NCBI RefSeq assembly: GCF_036884655.1
Contig: NC_088348.1
Location: forward strand, 26,258,501 to 26,322,500
Direction: 5' to 3'
Origin: Musa acuminata AAA Group
Lineage: Eukaryota > Streptophyta > Magnoliopsida > Zingiberales > Musaceae
Length of the DNA: 64,000 nucleotides
Under the pieces are notes generated by a model that was not told the DNA's origin, did no database searches, and saw only the letters and a program-made list of their open reading frames with translations. This document shows, piece after piece, positions 61,301 to 64,000 of the stretch; position 1 is the first letter of the stretch, and every line of letters starts with the position of its first letter. A program made the position numbers and the translations under genes.

Positions 61301-63881
61301 GCTTTGTATTGGGTTTTGGCTGGCCGGCTCATGAGTATGCTATGTCTGTAGAGAACAAGATTTTGGGTGCTGGAAGGCAAAAGGAAAACCGAGAGAAATC
61401 CTTAAAAAGGAAAGAGAAGTAAGGTAGGGGAATATACTTGGTACTGGTGGAACCTCCCCCCTATTCCTCTTTATCTCAAATACTGGTAGCCATCCCTCAT
61501 GAAATATTTTCGGGCTCCTCCTTCCATGTCTAATAGATAGTTTTACCTTCTCACTTTCTCAACCAACCTGAAGCATAGGCCTGAATTTTTATGTAACAGA
61601 AAATCTCGTTTCTAGACCCCGTGCAGTTGAAGAACTAATCAGATTAACAAAATTAGTCATGCAAGGAAACTAATCTCTGGGTGCCGAAATTAGAATCATA
61701 AAATTTTCAAGAGTACATATTATATTACTTTTTTCGTCGACTATGTAGACACCTTTTACACATTCTAATATAATATCGCTGAACTTAGAAATATTGACTA
61801 TCTCATGGTAATGTTGCAATACTCGTTTTCTTCGACTATGATAGCAGCATTTCTTAGGTTCTGCTTTTCGGTTTTATAGAGTCTGTTACCAATTGTAATG
61901 GTCTTCTTTTGGTTGAAGAATCAAGTAAATTTTGCTAAATGTTTAAATTTATTGGGAATTTAAATGCTAAAATACTTTTTTAGACTTACAATTGTGCATT
62001 TTGGAATGCATTATCAACTAGCTGTCCAAGTTGATGGCAGTCTTTATATGGTTGTCTTTTCAGGTGCTAAAAATTTTGACTTTGTCCAAGGAACTGCTGG
62101 ACCTTATTCGGAAAGTTGATGTTGTTTTTCATTCTAAACCAGCTAGACCTTCTGCATATTCCTCTAATGATGCATACAAATACATTCCATCAATTTGTGA
62201 ACAATTGCAGGTAAAGTTCTGACACGTTCATTGGTCTTCTAATTCTGTTGTAGCTCCGTCTGAATGAAGGAAATGCAGGTGTCAGTTAGTGTGGTGTGTG
62301 GTTCTGAAATATATTACATAAAATTTGTTTAATGATCATATATGGCAGATCCATGTTTGGAAGTTTCATTTCATTTTGTGGTTTCTTTCCTACTTCTAGT
62401 CTTTCCACCAATATGAGATCAACTATATAATACAACTCTGATAAGGCACTTGCAGAATTTCTGTCACTACAGTTCTGTGGTCTACTCAACTGTCAACTTC
62501 ATGGACCCTCTTAAGCTTGTGGCAACCTCTATGCTAGGAAGTCTATGTATATATTAGTCACTGAGAAGCCTAGAAGCCTGTGGCCGTACATGATTCTCCT
62601 TTGGTTGTAGTTTCAAGTTCATTAACCCAGAAAACTTGCTCTAGAAATCTCCAAGAACTACAAAGTTCCTTGAGATGGGTAATATGAAAACTTTGTTATG
62701 ATGGGCAACTTCTATGACAAAGGATTAAACAAACATATGAGACACAATATCACAAAGGAGTTCCTTTGGTCCTTTACTCTAAAGTTCCATTGAACTTGAA
62801 TTTTTGTGCATCTTTATGCTTGGATAAAAGCATAACTACATGCATTGGTTTTTCCTAATGTCTTCCTGATGTCAGGATTGGGAGGATGGTCTCTGTGAAA
62901 GTGATGCAGACGGGTCTTTTTTACATGAGAATTGGAACCATGATTTGAGACTTTTCAGTGATGGTGAAGATGGGGCACATAACTTACTTCAGGTATATTA
63001 TATCACCACGATGTATTTTCACCGACACTTTTTGTCTTATTTGGTAGCTTAATTGTCTAGATGTCTTGAAAATTTGGAGTTTTGCTGATCATACATGGTA
63101 TGGCATATATTATCATCTCATTGATTTTGTTCGTGATTGTGTTTTGCTGGCGGTCTTCACTTACCATTTTTAATAATAGAAGTATCTTTTTTTTAATTCT
63201 TAAATATGAATTGTTGAAACAAATTGATAACTGTCTTTCTTAATTGTTTCTTAGCTGTTGGTGCTGCGGGCAGAACATGAGATCCAAATTTCTTCTGGGG
63301 ATGTCTCAAATAGCATCCAGGCCCTGGATGCAATCAGATCCCAGATGAATATCCTTTTTGGTGGCCCCTTGAAAAAGCCACGTACATCTACGTCTCAAGC
63401 AGATGATCCACATCATGGACGTGGCGAGATATTCACCCCGAAACACCCAGGTATCGGTCAGCGAACATGGGCTGATGTACGATATAAAGGTGACTGGATG
63501 CGGAGGCCAATCTCAGATACCGAAGTGGCCTGGCTTGCAAGGCTCCTAATCAGATTCTCCGACTGGTTGAACGAGTCTTTTGGCCTTGGCCATGTTGATG
63601 ACAGTGACTCAGCAGGCCCAACCATTGTGGAGTTTGGCCGAACCGAAGTGTGTAACGTGGAGGGACCAAAGGAAGCTCTCAATATGGTTCTCGCCCTTCT
63701 TGGTTCTTGGCTCAGTCTGTTCGGGAATGCGGTAGTTAGATTCATGAGGGCACATCGGATAAAGATAAACTTGAGGGTGTTGGCCTCGAAGAAGTTTGTG
63801 ATGCTGCTGCTGTTATATGGTGTGTTCTGTGCAGCGAAGAAGGTTCTTTCGGCGGCTTTCGCTACGGTTGCTCCTGCATGA
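58309..63881 (+). CDS. Neutral sphingomyelinase 3 (SMPD4)-like protein
   Basis: Exons 58309-59817, 62064-62210, 62876-62992 and 63255-63881, all in phase 0, give 799 residues. Sequence through all exons matches the plant SMPD4/nSMase3 family: an N-terminal helical part (MDSQNRAQDLATTVLAAVAP), conserved blocks FEYFMFWFAYYPVRR, LYLQLLYAYLHVFVP and AEFLVHTFVHFWMIDNDFSP, the Trp-rich YLWMSYLEPWNTSPEEF, and a C-terminal block with GDWMRRPISDTEVAWLARLL. The last 30 residues hold a hydrophobic membrane span (FVMLLLLYGVFCAAKK). In animals the protein is an ER/nuclear-envelope membrane protein linked to sphingomyelin breakdown. Plants lack much sphingomyelin, so the plant substrate is unclear. Length is slightly below the human protein. 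Intron 1 (2.2 kb) contains a LINE fragment. Confidence 0.9.
60085..60650 (-). mobile_element. L1-type LINE fragment in antisense, within intron 1
   Basis: Starting at an ACAACAACAACAACAACAA run (60091-60109), the sequence follows the well-known plant LINE 3' region read backwards: TCAAATATTTTTGTACTGTT, CTTGCACTACTAATACATTA, and a block near 60540-60600 whose minus strand reads like the HFVVINRCPLNLKHSKTIVR part of the reverse-transcriptase C-terminal region. It is degenerate, has no long frame and was inserted opposite to the host gene. Confidence 0.6.
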
Positions 63882-64000
63882 CTGCTTTGTTGTTGGCCAT
63901 TCCTGAAAGCATACCACAAAGTAAATGTGTACAGCCATACATGCATACTTATATGCGCTGTTTTGCATTGTATCCTCAAAAGGTTCAGAGGAGGAGGTTC
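63882..64000 (+). other. 3' untranslated region of the SMPD4-like gene
   Basis: Sequence after the TGA at 63879-63881. No poly-A signal is seen before the window ends. Confidence 0.5.

Overview
This is plant nuclear DNA. Split genes with GT-AG introns, plant-only families (AP2/ERF factors, DUF630/DUF632, chloroplast FKBP), GC-rich first exons, long TA/GA/CA microsatellites and many LTR elements all say so. The GC-rich exon style and LTR families resembling those I associate with banana relatives suggest a monocot, probably Zingiberales (Musa/Ensete type). That placement is inference. No tRNA, rRNA or CRISPR array was seen.

Layout. 1-23.1 kb: a 1.7-kb sequence occurs at 1-1716 and again inverted at 21386-23099. 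The left copy runs into the last two exons of a palmitoyl-protein thioesterase whose 5' part is missing. Between the arms lie an organelle-like or repeat-rich tract (about 2.8-6.8 kb), a 2.1-kb foldback element with about 605-bp terminal inverted repeats carrying ubiquitin gene fragments (6.9-9.0 kb), an ERF gene (9.4-10.0 kb, minus), a decayed LTR (10.8-11.1 kb), a possible transcription start (15.1 kb, minus), a four-exon DUF630/DUF632 gene (16.2-20.7 kb, plus) and the first two exons of a small 'MGC' gene cut by the right arm. 23.1-31.7 kb: an LTR fragment and an internally deleted SIRE/Maximus-like copia element with gag but no pol. 32.7-44.5 kb: three minus-strand genes, namely an FKBP18-type lumenal immunophilin (6 exons), a histidine-phosphatase/phosphoglycerate-mutase-like protein (4 exons) and an RRM-like protein (2 exons). 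49.5-50.1 kb: an intronless DREB-type AP2/ERF gene. 50-58 kb: microsatellites, unidentified repeats and a probable 1.6-kb LTR. 58.3-63.9 kb: a four-exon neutral sphingomyelinase-3 (SMPD4)-like gene with an antisense LINE fragment in intron 1.

The genes are ordinary single plant loci, not an operon or cluster, and share no visible pathway. Two encode AP2/ERF regulators of different classes. FKBP18 acts in the chloroplast. The SMPD4-like and PPT genes concern membrane lipid and lipid-protein metabolism. The unusual content is structural: the near-identical inverted duplication around a 19.7-kb segment, and two loci carrying opposed ubiquitin fragments. Exon limits were assigned by eye from splice signals, reading-frame continuity and family similarity.
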